A stretch of DNA of 64,000 bases from Bacillota bacterium (GCA_017656145.1 JACDOI010000002.1:1-64000), one strand, 5' to 3'. Positions 46,654 to 57,243 are shown, numbered from the stretch's first letter. Numbers and translations: made by a program. Notes: generated by a model not told the origin, from the sequence alone.

Positions 46654-48318
46654 ACCCGGCTTTGGCGATACCGGTTCCCCTCCGGATCCGGATACGCTCG
46701 GCCACGGGACACCGGTCAAAAGCTCCCCCGCGTCGAAGCCCGCCAGCTCCAGCCACTCCTCGACGAGGACGTCGGCGGCCTGGAGGTACGCAGCCTGGGC
46801 CAGAGTGAACCCGTATGATGCTTCAAGGCGGGCCTGTTCGGCCTTGGCCAGCGCGGTGGTGGCCCGCAAGACATCGACCTCGGTGGCCATACCGGCTTCC
46901 CGCAGCGCCTCGGCGACCGCCAAGCCTTCCCGCGCAGCCTCCACGCCCCTTAGCGCGGCTTGAAGGCTTTCCCGGGCCGCCTCAAGCCGGGCATAGGCCG
47001 CGATCACGTCGGCCTGGGCCGCCGCTTCCCGCTGTTCCAGCTGCAAAGCCGCCGCTTCGACCTGCAGCTTGGCCTGGGCCAGCTGCGCGTCCCGCTGGCC
47101 GCCGTCCAATATCGGCCACGTCACCTCCAAGCCGGCCATCCAGCTGGGCGACTCGCCCCCGACCGCCATCCCGTCCACAAACTGGCGGGCCGTCATGACG
47201 CTGCCGCCGATGTAGCCGTGACGGTCGACCGAAAGCGTCAGCTCGGCGTCGACCCAGCGGTAACGGCCGACTAGCTGCACGCCGGGCTTGGCCTGTTCCC
47301 GGGCCAAGTCCGCCGCGGCCTGAGCCCGCTCAAGATCCCTTCGAGCCCGTCGAACATCTCCCCGCTCGGCGACATTTTCCAGCGCTGCTTGCAAATCCGG
47401 CCAGACCGCGGGAATGTCCGTCTCCACCACGTTCAGATGCGTGTCCAGGGGTAGACCCAGACTCTGGTTGAGCGCCATGCGGGCCGCCCGGACCTCCCCG
47501 TCCGCCCGCAGCACGTCGGCCAGCGCACCGTACCGCTGGGCTTCCGCCTGGAGCCGGTCGGCCTCGGTGGCCGTACCCTCCCGCACTCGGGCCTGCGTAT
47601 GGCGTTCCAGCGCTTCAGCTTCCGCCAAAGCCGCTTGGGCAACCCGCAACGCCGCCTCGGCGCGCAAAATGCCGTAATACGCCTCCAGGCTCTGCACGAT
47701 CGCGGTTCCCAGGGCGTTCTCGAACTCGTCCCACGCCTGGGCCTCCTCACTGTCGGCCAGCGAGGCGAGGGCCTTTTGGAGCCGGGACTTCCAAAGGGAC
47801 GCCCGCGCCGACAGCGTCACCTGGTATCCTTGCCCCGCCACCTCCTGCCCCCCCGCGCCGGATCCGGCGGCCAGTCCGGCGAGGCTGTCGCAGAGGGCTT
47901 TGTCGAAGACGGACCCAGCGACCGCACACGCCCGGAGTACCGGTTCGAGGTACCCTGCCAGGTCGTCGCCCAGCGCCGGGGCCTGCTCCTGGCCGAACAC
48001 GTACGGCGACCCGCTCACCGAAAGCGACGGCGCCAACGACGCCCGCTGCTCCACGGCCCGGGCCTGTCCCAACGCCAACTGGATCCGGGCCGCCCGCACC
48101 CCCAAATGGTGGATCAGGGCCTGCCGCACGACGTCCACCGCACCGTACTGTTCTTGCCCGGCGCCGGCAACGCCCGGGGCGGGGGATTGTTCCCGGACCG
48201 ACGGCCCGGGCGCTTGGCCCAGTGCTTCGCCGTTCACACTGAGCGCGAGCAAGAACGCTCCCAGCCACGCTGCGACGATGGCCGCCCGGCTCCGCCCTCG
48301 GGCCGCCCGGTGCTTCAT
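46621..48318 (-). CDS. TolC family outer-membrane efflux protein (2)
   Basis: Signal peptide and coiled-coil TolC repeats (LDGGQRDAQLAQAKLQVEAAALQLEQREAAAQADVIAAYARLEAARE). Confidence 0.88.
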   Translation of the reverse strand: MKHRAARGRSRAAIVAAWLGAFLLALSVNGEALGQAPGPSVREQSPAPGVAGAGQEQYGAVDVVRQALIHHLGVRAARIQLALGQARAVEQRASLAPSLSVSGSPYVFGQEQAPALGDDLAGYLEPVLRACAVAGSVFDKALCDSLAGLAAGSGAGGQEVAGQGYQVTLSARASLWKSRLQKALASLADSEEAQAWDEFENALGTAIVQSLEAYYGILRAEAALRVAQAALAEAEALERHTQARVREGTATEADRLQAEAQRYGALADVLRADGEVRAARMALNQSLGLPLDTHLNVVETDIPAVWPDLQAALENVAERGDVRRARRDLERAQAAADLAREQAKPGVQLVGRYRWVDAELTLSVDRHGYIGGSVMTARQFVDGMAVGGESPSWMAGLEVTWPILDGGQRDAQLAQAKLQVEAAALQLEQREAAAQADVIAAYARLEAARESLQAALRGVEAAREGLAVAEALREAGMATEVDVLRATTALAKAEQARLEASYGFTLAQAAYLQAADVLVEEWLELAGFDAGELLTGVPWPSVSGSGGEPVSPKPGSDPDPNPVSP

Positions 48319-49394
48319 CGGTCGTTCATCTCCCGGGCGATCGCCTGGAAAAATTCGGCCCGGGCCACATTGTAGTCGAACACCGCATTGACCGCGCCGG
48401 TGCGGGCGTCGGTCAGCCCGGTCTGGGCCTCAAGCACTTCCAGATCCGTGGCCATGCCGGCCTCAAACAGCGCCTGCACCACCCGCCAGTTTTCTTCCAT
48501 CTCGGCCAGCCGCTGCCGGCTGACGTCAAGCCGGCGGTAGGCGTCCTGCATCTCGTTGTATGCCCGCATGATATCCAGGGTAATGCCCTGCTCCGCCTGG
48601 ACCAGCTGCAGCTTGGCCTGCTCCAGCTTGATGGCCGCCTGTGCCCGGTTCAGCTCCGGCGTGTAATCGTTGGTCGAAAGCTCCAGTTCCTTTTCGGCCA
48701 CCTCGACCCCGATGCGGGCTTGGGCCAGCTCGAGCCGGTTCTCAAGGCCTTCCGCCAAAGCCTCCTGCAGCGAAAGCTCAACGGCCTCCCCGGTTACCAC
48801 GTTTCCGTCCAGCACGACCTCGGTGCCGGCCGGCAAGCCTATCACCTGCAGCAGCCGGGCAGTGGCCAGCGCCAAATTGTCCAGCACTTGCGCCCGGTTG
48901 GCTTCCAGTTCCAGGAGGGACGTCTGGGCCCGCAGAACGTCGACGTCCGTCGCCACCCCGGCGTCCCGGCGGCTCTTGGCCACCTCCAGCTGGCGCCGGC
49001 TCGCCTCCAGCGAGTCGTCGAGAACGGCCAGCAGGTTTTCAAGGCGCAGCACGTCGTAATACGCCGACTCCACTTCGTACGCCACGTTTTGTTCGGTCAG
49101 GGCCAGACTGCGCTGGGCCAGCCGCAGCCCGGCCTCGGCCTGCAGCAGCGTTGCCGGCGACGGGCTGATCAATGCCGAAGCCCGCGCTTGCGCGAGCGCC
49201 GTTTCCGCCGCTTCCACCTCCCGGCGGGCCAGAGCGAGCTGCACGTTGTGCTCAAGGGCAAGCTCTACTGCCCGATGCAAATCCAAGTTTACCGGCTGCT
49301 CATCCTGGGCGCCTGCCGGCACCGTCCCGGCCAAGATCAGCGCCAAAGCCAAGAGCGCTCCTCCGAAGCTCCATCGACGCCTGAAGCCTTTCAT
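48315..49394 (-). CDS. TolC family outer-membrane efflux protein (1)
   Basis: LDLHRAVELALEHNVQLALARREVEAAETAL; duplicated TolC helical repeats; ATGA overlaps with both neighbours. Confidence 0.88.
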   Translation of the reverse strand: MKGFRRRWSFGGALLALALILAGTVPAGAQDEQPVNLDLHRAVELALEHNVQLALARREVEAAETALAQARASALISPSPATLLQAEAGLRLAQRSLALTEQNVAYEVESAYYDVLRLENLLAVLDDSLEASRRQLEVAKSRRDAGVATDVDVLRAQTSLLELEANRAQVLDNLALATARLLQVIGLPAGTEVVLDGNVVTGEAVELSLQEALAEGLENRLELAQARIGVEVAEKELELSTNDYTPELNRAQAAIKLEQAKLQLVQAEQGITLDIMRAYNEMQDAYRRLDVSRQRLAEMEENWRVVQALFEAGMATDLEVLEAQTGLTDARTGAVNAVFDYNVARAEFFQAIAREMNDR

Positions 49395-52300
49395 GCCCGT
49401 ACCTCCTTCTCCGATCCCCTCCGGCCCACCCGGAACACCCGCGCCAGCCAGCCGCCCAGATCGTCGACAATCGTATAAGCGACGGGCACAAATCCCAGCG
49501 TCAACAGGGTGGATACCGTAAGGCCGCCGATGATGACGGTGGCAATCGGTGCGCCCAACTCCGAGCCTTCCCCGATGCCTAAGGCCAGAGGAACCATGCC
49601 GAGCACCGTCGTCAGCGTCGTCATCAATACAGGACGCAGGCGGTTCGAACACCCTTCCAGCATCGCCTCAAGGCGCGACTTGCCCTGCCGCCTGAGCTGG
49701 TTGACCATATCGATCATAACGATCCCGTTATTGACGGCGATTCCAGCCAGCACAATGACGCCGACGAATCCGGGCACACTCAAGGACCGGTTAGAGACGA
49801 CCAGCGCCCACACGACCCCGGTGAAGCCCAGCGGCACCGTCGCCATAATGACCAGGGGATGGACGAGCGATTCAAACTGCGCCGCCATGATCATGTACAC
49901 CAGGACTACCGCCAAAAGCAGCGCGAATGCCAAGTCGCGAAACGCCTCTTCCATTTCCGCGGTGTCGCCGCCGAACCCCCACTCGACATCATCGGGCAAG
50001 TTCATGGCCGACACGACCTTGGCGATGTCCGCCACGACGCTGCTCAAATCCCGTCCCGAAATGTGCGAGTAGACGAATACGACCCGCGACTGGTCCTCCC
50101 GCTCGATCGTCACCGGAGCGACGCCTTCCGCAATGCGGGCAACCTCGCTCAACGGCACGTGGGCGCCGACCGGCGTCGAAATCAGCAATCGCTCTACGGC
50201 CGCGAGGTTATCCCGCCACTCGGGTGCCAGCTGAACCCGGACTTCAATTTCGCTGCCGCCGCCGCCGGGACGGTATTGAGTGGCCACTGCCCCGTCCATC
50301 GCCGTCCGAATGGCCGAAGCGATCTGCGCCACCGTCAACCCGTAGCGGGCAGCCCGGTCCCGGTCGATGACAACCTGCAACTCGGGACGGCCTCGACGGG
50401 TCGACGTCTCCACTTCCCGGGTTCCCGGCACCTCGGCCACCCGGGCCGCCACTGCCTCGGCCAGCTCCAACAGTTGCTCCGTATCCCTTCCTTTGAGCCG
50501 CAGCTGGATGGGCGCCCCGCCGCCGCCACCGCCGCCGGTGTACGGGTTCTCCATCGCGACCAGAATCTCCGCACCGGGGATCGTAGACGCGAACTGCCGG
50601 ATTTCCTCCACAACTTCCTCCGTACTTCTCTCGCGTTCAGACTGTTGGACGAGGTTCACGGCCAGCACGCCCGACTCACTGCTGTCGGAGCCCCCGGCCG
50701 AGGCGTACACGACCTCCACCTCGGGAATACCGGACACAAATTCCTCCAGCTCGCGGACGATCGCGTCCGTCTCCTCCAAGGTGCTCCCGTAAGGCAACCG
50801 CACCCGAACGCCGATGGAGCCCGTGTCGGTCACCGGGAGAAACTCCTGGCCGACCCGGGGAACAAGCAGCACCGCCGAAACAAGCGCGGCCGTTACCACC
50901 AGCACCGCCACATACCGCCGGCGGAGAATCCAGCCGAGAAACGCCCGGTAGCGATCCCGAACCCGATCAAAGAGATCCTTGCGGCTCGCTCCTTCGGCCC
51001 CACCGTATTGGGAAACCGGGATGTTGACCCGGGCGGCCAGCATCGGCACGAAGGTAAGGGCCACCACCAAACTCATCGCCAGGGAGAACACTACCGCGAA
51101 CGACAAGTCCCGGAACAGCTCGGCCGTCAATCCGCCGACGAACACGATCGGAAGAAACACCGCCACGGTCGTGAGGGTGGAAGCCGTCAACGCCATGCCC
51201 ACTTCCCCGGTGCCGTCGATGGCCGCTTCCTTTGGTGCTTTGCCCATCTGCCGGTGCCGCACGGCGTTCTCCAAGGATACGATCGCGTTGTCGACCAGCA
51301 TTCCGACCCCCAGCGCCAGGCCGCCAAGGGACAAGATGTTGAGGGACACGTCCAGGACGTACAGGAAGAAGAATGTCGCCAGTCCCGCGACGGGGATCGC
51401 ACTTCCGATGATCAACGTCGGCCCCAGCGTCCGCAGGAACACGAACAGCACCACCATGGCGATGATGGCTCCCTGCAGGACGTTGTTGGTCACCGACTGG
51501 ATCGACAGCCGGATGAACTCCGCCTCATCCCACACTTCTTGGATGGTGATCTGGTCCCCAAACTCCTCCTGCAGCCGGGCGAGCTCGGCGCGGATCCGGT
51601 CGCTGACCACCACCGTGTTGGCCTGGGCTTCCCGCTGGATCGTCACCGCGACGCTCGGCTGGCCGTTCAGGCGCGAGAGCGTGCGCTGCTCCTTGTAGCC
51701 GTCAACCACCCGGGCGACGTCTTCCACCCGCACGACGCCCGCGGGTCCGGCATGGACGACCGTGCGGCCGATTTGTCCTACATCCGTGAACTCGCCGACG
51801 GTCCGCAGGGTCAATTCCCGCGTCGGCTCCGTCAGCCGGCCTCCGGGCATGTTCAAGTTCCCGGCAGCTACCGCCTGACGCACCTGGTCCATCGTCAACC
51901 CAAAGGCGTTCAACTTTGCCTGGTCGACCTCGATGCGAATCTCCCGCTCAAGGCCGCCGCTGACGTTGACCTGGGCGACGCCTTCAAGCCGCTCCAACCG
52001 GTCGACGATATGGTCTTCCACAAACTGCCGCAAGCTCGCCAGATCATCCATGCCGCCGACGTTCAACTGGTACATCGGCGCCAGCGAGGGATCGAAACGG
52101 AACACCTGCGGTTCACCGGCGCCGTCGGGAAGAAGTCCCCGGATAAGGTCGAGCCGCTCCCGCATTTCCAGCGCGGCGAAATCCATGTCGGTTCCCCAGT
52201 TGAACTGCACTACGACCGTGGACGAACCCGCCGACGACGTGGAGCTGACCTGGTTAACATTGCGCACGGTCGCCATGGCTTCCTCAATGGGGCGGGTGAT

Positions 52301-52486
52301 CTGCGACTCGACCTCCTGGGGACCGACATTTTCGTACTCGGTGATGACCACCGCCGCGGGGAAGTTGAAGTCCGGCAACAGGGCAAGCTCCAGGCGGCCT
52401 AAGGCCACGCCGCCCAGGATCAGCGCGGCAAGGATGATCATGAACGTTGCGATGGGTCGCTGAACGGCAAACCGGGCGATCGACAC
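49391..52486 (-). CDS. RND-family efflux transporter (AcrB-like)
   Basis: VSIARFAVQRPIATFMIILAALILGGVALGRLELALLPDFNFPAAVV; GLALGVGMLVDNAIVSLENAVRHRQMG. Confidence 0.95.
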   Translation of the reverse strand: MSIARFAVQRPIATFMIILAALILGGVALGRLELALLPDFNFPAAVVITEYENVGPQEVESQITRPIEEAMATVRNVNQVSSTSSAGSSTVVVQFNWGTDMDFAALEMRERLDLIRGLLPDGAGEPQVFRFDPSLAPMYQLNVGGMDDLASLRQFVEDHIVDRLERLEGVAQVNVSGGLEREIRIEVDQAKLNAFGLTMDQVRQAVAAGNLNMPGGRLTEPTRELTLRTVGEFTDVGQIGRTVVHAGPAGVVRVEDVARVVDGYKEQRTLSRLNGQPSVAVTIQREAQANTVVVSDRIRAELARLQEEFGDQITIQEVWDEAEFIRLSIQSVTNNVLQGAIIAMVVLFVFLRTLGPTLIIGSAIPVAGLATFFFLYVLDVSLNILSLGGLALGVGMLVDNAIVSLENAVRHRQMGKAPKEAAIDGTGEVGMALTASTLTTVAVFLPIVFVGGLTAELFRDLSFAVVFSLAMSLVVALTFVPMLAARVNIPVSQYGGAEGASRKDLFDRVRDRYRAFLGWILRRRYVAVLVVTAALVSAVLLVPRVGQEFLPVTDTGSIGVRVRLPYGSTLEETDAIVRELEEFVSGIPEVEVVYASAGGSDSSESGVLAVNLVQQSERERSTEEVVEEIRQFASTIPGAEILVAMENPYTGGGGGGGAPIQLRLKGRDTEQLLELAEAVAARVAEVPGTREVETSTRRGRPELQVVIDRDRAARYGLTVAQIASAIRTAMDGAVATQYRPGGGGSEIEVRVQLAPEWRDNLAAVERLLISTPVGAHVPLSEVARIAEGVAPVTIEREDQSRVVFVYSHISGRDLSSVVADIAKVVSAMNLPDDVEWGFGGDTAEMEEAFRDLAFALLLAVVLVYMIMAAQFESLVHPLVIMATVPLGFTGVVWALVVSNRSLSVPGFVGVIVLAGIAVNNGIVMIDMVNQLRRQGKSRLEAMLEGCSNRLRPVLMTTLTTVLGMVPLALGIGEGSELGAPIATVIIGGLTVSTLLTLGFVPVAYTIVDDLGGWLARVFRVGRRGSEKEVRA

Positions 52487-52487
52487 G

Positions 52488-53825
52488 CTACACGTCCTCC
52501 TGGATAACCCGGATCCGCATGCCGTCTTGCAGGAATATGCCGGCCTGCGGTACAATTACCCGCTCGCCGGCCCGCAGGCCGGAGGTGACGGCCACAACGT
52601 TGTCCGCCTCGGCGCCCACAGTGACAGGGCGCTCGCGCGCGACGGCCTCCCCGCCGTTCGATTCCTCGACCACGAAGACGACGGGCCGTCCGCCCCGGTA
52701 GACTACCGCGCTGCGAGGCACGACGGGCGCGGGCGCCTCCCGCTCGAGCTCAACCTCAACCCGAGCCACCATGCCGGGTTTCAGCCGGTGATCGGGATTT
52801 TCCACCGCGAACCGGACGGGAAACACGCCGGCCGTATTGCCCGCCACCGGTGCGACGGCGGTCACCGTTCCCGTTACAGACCCGCCCCCCAGCGCATCCA
52901 CCCGCACCTGTACCGGCTGGCCGACCCGAACCCGGTTCACTTCCCGCTCGCTCAAGCCGGCCTCGATGAGCACCCGGTCGATGTCCACGATGACCGCCAC
53001 CGGCGTACCCGCGGAGACCATCGCGCCAACTTGCGCGGGACGGGAAGCGAGCAATCCGGAAAACGGCGCCCGGATCGTGGCGTCAGCCAGCTGCTGCTCT
53101 GCCAGGCGCACCGCGGCTTCCGCCTGCTCCACCTGGGCCCGGGCGGCCTGGATGTCTTCCTCCGTTGCCCCTCGTTCCAAAAGCGCCAGCCGCTGCAAGG
53201 CGGCCTCGTGCTGCAGGCGGGCCACCTCGTAGTCAGTGCGCGCGCCGAGCAGCGCGTCTTTTGTGACGGCACCCTCTGCGTACAACCGCTCAATCCGGGC
53301 CAACGTCTCTGCGACGCGGTCGAACGATGCCCGGGCTTGTTCCGCCGAAGCCCGGGCCTGCGCGATTTCTTCCTCGGCCGCACCCGCCAAAAGCCGGGCC
53401 AGGTTGGCCTCGGCCGCAGAGAGCTGGGCCCGGCGCTGCTCCAGGTTCAACCGCAACTCGGTATCGTCCAGCTCAACGACAGGCTGGCCGCTGTCGACAC
53501 GGGTTCCCATATCGCCGGCTACCCACCGGACGGTGCCGGATACCTTGGATACCAGCGTCACTTCCCGGTTGGGGGTGACAGTGCCCGTCACGGTCACCCG
53601 GGGGCCGATCGCCTCCTCGGCAACTGTGACTGCGCGCACAGTCACAACTTCCGGCACAGAGGAATTCGCGGCGGCAGAAGACTCCGCCGTGGGCGATGGC
53701 GCAGTCCCGCCGCTGGCTGCCGGGGTCCCGGGCGCAGCCCCCTTGCCGCCAGCCAAGAGCCAGATGCCGACCCCGGCGGCGGCGAAAATGACGATGAGCC
53801 AGGCCAACCGTGCGCGCACGGGCAT
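52488..53825 (-). CDS. RND efflux periplasmic adaptor (MFP/HlyD family)
   Basis: VSKVSGTVRWVAGDMGTRVDSGQPVVELDDTELRLNLEQ; long coiled coil; VLIEAGLSEREVNRVRVGQPVQVRVDA. Confidence 0.93.
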   Translation of the reverse strand: MPVRARLAWLIVIFAAAGVGIWLLAGGKGAAPGTPAASGGTAPSPTAESSAAANSSVPEVVTVRAVTVAEEAIGPRVTVTGTVTPNREVTLVSKVSGTVRWVAGDMGTRVDSGQPVVELDDTELRLNLEQRRAQLSAAEANLARLLAGAAEEEIAQARASAEQARASFDRVAETLARIERLYAEGAVTKDALLGARTDYEVARLQHEAALQRLALLERGATEEDIQAARAQVEQAEAAVRLAEQQLADATIRAPFSGLLASRPAQVGAMVSAGTPVAVIVDIDRVLIEAGLSEREVNRVRVGQPVQVRVDALGGGSVTGTVTAVAPVAGNTAGVFPVRFAVENPDHRLKPGMVARVEVELEREAPAPVVPRSAVVYRGGRPVVFVVEESNGGEAVARERPVTVGAEADNVVAVTSGLRAGERVIVPQAGIFLQDGMRIRVIQEDV

Positions 53826-54033
53826 CCCCCCAAAAAGAACAACTTGCCGCAAACCCCAGAAACACCAATAACGATACAATCACGGTGAGAAATCGTCAAG
53901 CCGGGGACTTAATGCCATCGACCGGAGCACAGTACGCCGGAGGCTGTCCCAAAAACGGCGGTCGCCGGCGGACCAGGCCCCTTCGGCCCGTCGCACCGGC
54001 GACCAATCATCCCTTGCGGGTTTTTCCAGCAGA

Positions 54034-54489
54034 CTATCCCGATGCGGCCGCTGGGGGAACCGTAGCCACCCCGGCCTGGCCTCCCTCCAAAATGCCGACC
54101 AGCGCCCGGAAGATGTCGGATTCGGTGATGATGCCGACTACCCGGTCGCCCTCCACTACCGGCACCCCGCCGATCTTGCGGTCGATCATCAGCCGGGCCG
54201 CCGCTACCAAGTCGGTTTCCGGGGTCACCGTCATCACGTTCCTCGTCATGATCTCGCCGACCTGCACCTTATCCAGCAGGTAGTTGATCTCCCACACCGA
54301 CAAGCTCGTCGCCACCGACGGCGTGGCCCGCATCAAGTCCAACTGCGTCACGATCCCTACCAGCCTGTCCCGGTCCACCACCGGCAACCGGCGGATTTTG
54401 TGCTCCTGCATGAGCCGTTGGGCTTCCCGGATGGAGGTCGTTGGCGCGATCGTGATCGCACCCTTGGTGTACACGTCCCGAACTTTCAT
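54034..54489 (-). CDS. CBS-domain pair protein
   Basis: Two CBS motifs: AQRLMQEHKIRRLPVVDRDRLVGIVTQLDLM; AARLMIDRKIGGVPVVEGDRVVGIITESDIF. Confidence 0.92.
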   Translation of the reverse strand: MKVRDVYTKGAITIAPTTSIREAQRLMQEHKIRRLPVVDRDRLVGIVTQLDLMRATPSVATSLSVWEINYLLDKVQVGEIMTRNVMTVTPETDLVAAARLMIDRKIGGVPVVEGDRVVGIITESDIFRALVGILEGGQAGVATVPPAAASG

Positions 54490-54617
54490 CGACCGCACCC
54501 CCTTGACGGAATCTTTCTATCAATTTGTCGAGGTATCTTCATGGTACCGAATGGCAAAGGAGGCCAATAGAGACATCTTTCCCCACGCCCCGGGGTCGGA
54601 GGTCCCTATTCCGGTTT

Positions 54618-55742
54618 CTACTCCCACGGGTAGGTAACCCGCACGCCTATCCGAGCGCCGTCGCCGCCCAGCGATCGCTCAAACGCCACGCTGATGGCCG
54701 GCAACGGGACAAGCTCAGCCCGTCCCACCAACACCTCTCCCGAAACCCACTCAAGGCTCAGGGCCAGCGCGTAAGCGGGAGCGTAGTCCAACCCCAGTTT
54801 CACCCCGTCAGCGCCTATCCCCGCCCGCACCGACAGCTGATCGCCGGCGGGAAAGCCCAGCTCGTACCCGGTGACCCCGGTCCGCGCCCCCCGCCACCAG
54901 AGCCTATGGACCACGGTACCGCCGGTGTAAGTGGCGATGAACTCCAGTTCGGGACGGCCGCTCCCCATCCAGTACGCGGCGCTGAGCCCAAATCGCGGCG
55001 AACAAGGGTTGCTGAGCACCGGGCGGATAGGAGCGGGACCCCTGGGAACCCGGTTCATGACGGTACCCCGGTGCGCGGCCCAAACCGCCTCGGCGATCTG
55101 CTGATGCCCGCGGCTTGTCGGATGCACGTCGCCCGCGTGAATCCACGTCAGCTCCGCCTCGCGGCCCGCGAAGGCTTCCCCGACGGGGACGGCGGTCACG
55201 CCGAACCGGTGGGCCACATCGCGGATGGTCTTGTTCAGAACGTCCACCCAGCGCCGCTGATCGGCATCTCCCGCCGTGCAAGCGGCCCATGGGTCGTAGT
55301 ACTCGAGGACGTAGATGTCGGCGTCCGTGCCCGATGTGAGGCGAGCCAACATGGCCGCAAGATGAACCTTCAGGCGGGCAATGGCCTCAGCCCGCGCCGC
55401 GGGTCCGGATCCCGCCCGCCGCACGTCGTTGGCGCCGACGTGAATCGTCACCACCGAGGGCAGCGCCTGAACGGCCCGTTCCAACGCGCCCGACGCCAGC
55501 GCGTCCCCGCTTTTGGCCCACGCCTGCCCCAGATTGATCAACCGGACGTCCGGGTCGACGGTCTTGAGCATCGTGTGAAACCGGTACGCGTACCCCCGCA
55601 AAAGATGAGCGCCCACGCCGCGCGCGAGGGAATCGCCCAAGGCCACGTATACGCTGTGCGCGCAGGCGGGCACGACAAGGCCGGCCCAGGCCGCCAAAAC
55701 GCTCAAGGGCAACGCCCACGCCTTGACCCCGAGCCTCCGCAT
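54618..55742 (-). CDS. SGNH/GDSL hydrolase with C-terminal beta-rich domain
   Basis: VYVALGDSLARGVGA (GDS), VTIHVGANDVRRAG (GxND), DVHPTSRGHQQIA (DxxH); about 110-residue alternating beta C-terminus. Confidence 0.8.
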   Translation of the reverse strand: MRRLGVKAWALPLSVLAAWAGLVVPACAHSVYVALGDSLARGVGAHLLRGYAYRFHTMLKTVDPDVRLINLGQAWAKSGDALASGALERAVQALPSVVTIHVGANDVRRAGSGPAARAEAIARLKVHLAAMLARLTSGTDADIYVLEYYDPWAACTAGDADQRRWVDVLNKTIRDVAHRFGVTAVPVGEAFAGREAELTWIHAGDVHPTSRGHQQIAEAVWAAHRGTVMNRVPRGPAPIRPVLSNPCSPRFGLSAAYWMGSGRPELEFIATYTGGTVVHRLWWRGARTGVTGYELGFPAGDQLSVRAGIGADGVKLGLDYAPAYALALSLEWVSGEVLVGRAELVPLPAISVAFERSLGGDGARIGVRVTYPWE

Positions 55743-55839
55743 CCCGCGAGCACCCTCCCAGCCCCGTTCACAGTTCTCCGCAGACGGGCGGCCCGTCCCC
55801 GGCCTCTATCGGAACTGTATGTCCCGGGTCTGGGACGTA

Positions 55840-57243
55840 TTACCGGTTCAAGGCGCGCCCAACGCCCGCCACGGCCCGCTCCCAAGCGTCAAGTCGGTCC
55901 GCGCGAACAACGAAGGTGTGGTCGCTGACCGCGGCCAGACCTGGATGGTAGCCGTCGATGAACACCGCCGCCATGCGAAACCCAGCTTCCGCCTTGGCGG
56001 TCCGGAATCGGTCCAGGAACTCTTGAGGCAACGGGGCGTCGCCGTCGGTGACGAATACGAGGTGGCTCTGATGTTTGACTCCGTTGGACTGAAGGTAATC
56101 AAGCGCGCGAGCCAGAGGCGTCTGAAAATGGGTGCCGCCGTCGAAATCGCAACGCGCCATGGCCAACGCGATCTCGGGCTGGTACGCGCCCGCCGGGACG
56201 TCAAACTCGGCCAGCTCCTGCTCCCCGGAGAAGCATAACCCCAAAAACCGCCGGCCGTCCCGGCGGGCCACATCAAGCAATGCCAGGCCGATCCCCTTCG
56301 CCCACAGAAAGCGGGTTCTGCCCAGCGCGGCCCGGGCGTTCATGCTGCGGGAGACGTCCATGCAACATACGACGGGGCCTGCGGGTAGGCGGGTTTGCCC
56401 CTCGAAACGTTCCTGCAAAATGCGCCGGTGCTCGTACGCTTCCCGGAACAGGTCCTCCAGGTCGGGATCGGAGAGCTTGACCGCTTCTTCCGGAAGAGCC
56501 CGGTCCAAATCGCCCCCTAGCGTGAAGCCGGCGAGTCGAGAGCTTCCCTGTCCCGGCCGGCGGCGCCGCGGCGGGCGCGATGCCGCCCGCAACAGGCTCC
56601 CGAAGCGCAAAAACGCGTCCGTCAGCTCCTCAAAGCCCGGCACCTGCTGCACGGAGCGCAACAGGTTCCAGATGTCGTCGACGGCGTGGACGGTGCGCAC
56701 CCCGGGCCGGATTCCCCATGCGGCCCGAAGCCGCCCGCCAGCCTCCACCGCTTCAACGGCCCGCTCCATCGCCCGCAGCACCCCGTACCCGCCTTCTGAA
56801 TCCATCTCGGCGGCCAACGCCACCGGCGCCCGCCCGGGGCGGGCAAGCCTCAGCCACGCCAACTGGCCCGCCGGTCCAGTTCTGCTCCAGGCCGCCAGCA
56901 GACTGCGCCGAACCGCGGGCGAGCGCCGGTCCGGACTGCAGAGGGCTTGCGCCAGGTGCAGAGCGGCCATCGCGGCCGTGACCGGATCGCCTGCGGTCCG
57001 TTCCCGCAATCGCCGGTATTCCGCGGTCGGCAGCATCGCGGCCAAGATCGCGAAATTCCACGCAAACGCGGGCAACGTCTCGGGGTTCAGTTCGACGGCC
57101 GGCGCGTATAGGGCGAGAAACAGATCTTCCAACAGCAAGGCGGCCTGCGGAGCCCACCGTCCCAGCTCGTCTTCTTCGGCCGCCCACATCGCCGAGCCGG
57201 ACCGGAGGGCTTCGTACACTGCCCGGGAATCGGGATCCGCCAA
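55840..57243 (-). CDS. VWA-domain protein (MoxR partner)
   Basis: VVCCMDVSRSMNARA MIDAS motif; downstream of MoxR-type ATPase; start codon uncertain. Confidence 0.8.
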   Translation of the reverse strand: MADPDSRAVYEALRSGSAMWAAEEDELGRWAPQAALLLEDLFLALYAPAVELNPETLPAFAWNFAILAAMLPTAEYRRLRERTAGDPVTAAMAALHLAQALCSPDRRSPAVRRSLLAAWSRTGPAGQLAWLRLARPGRAPVALAAEMDSEGGYGVLRAMERAVEAVEAGGRLRAAWGIRPGVRTVHAVDDIWNLLRSVQQVPGFEELTDAFLRFGSLLRAASRPPRRRRPGQGSSRLAGFTLGGDLDRALPEEAVKLSDPDLEDLFREAYEHRRILQERFEGQTRLPAGPVVCCMDVSRSMNARAALGRTRFLWAKGIGLALLDVARRDGRRFLGLCFSGEQELAEFDVPAGAYQPEIALAMARCDFDGGTHFQTPLARALDYLQSNGVKHQSHLVFVTDGDAPLPQEFLDRFRTAKAEAGFRMAAVFIDGYHPGLAAVSDHTFVVRADRLDAWERAVAGVGRALNR

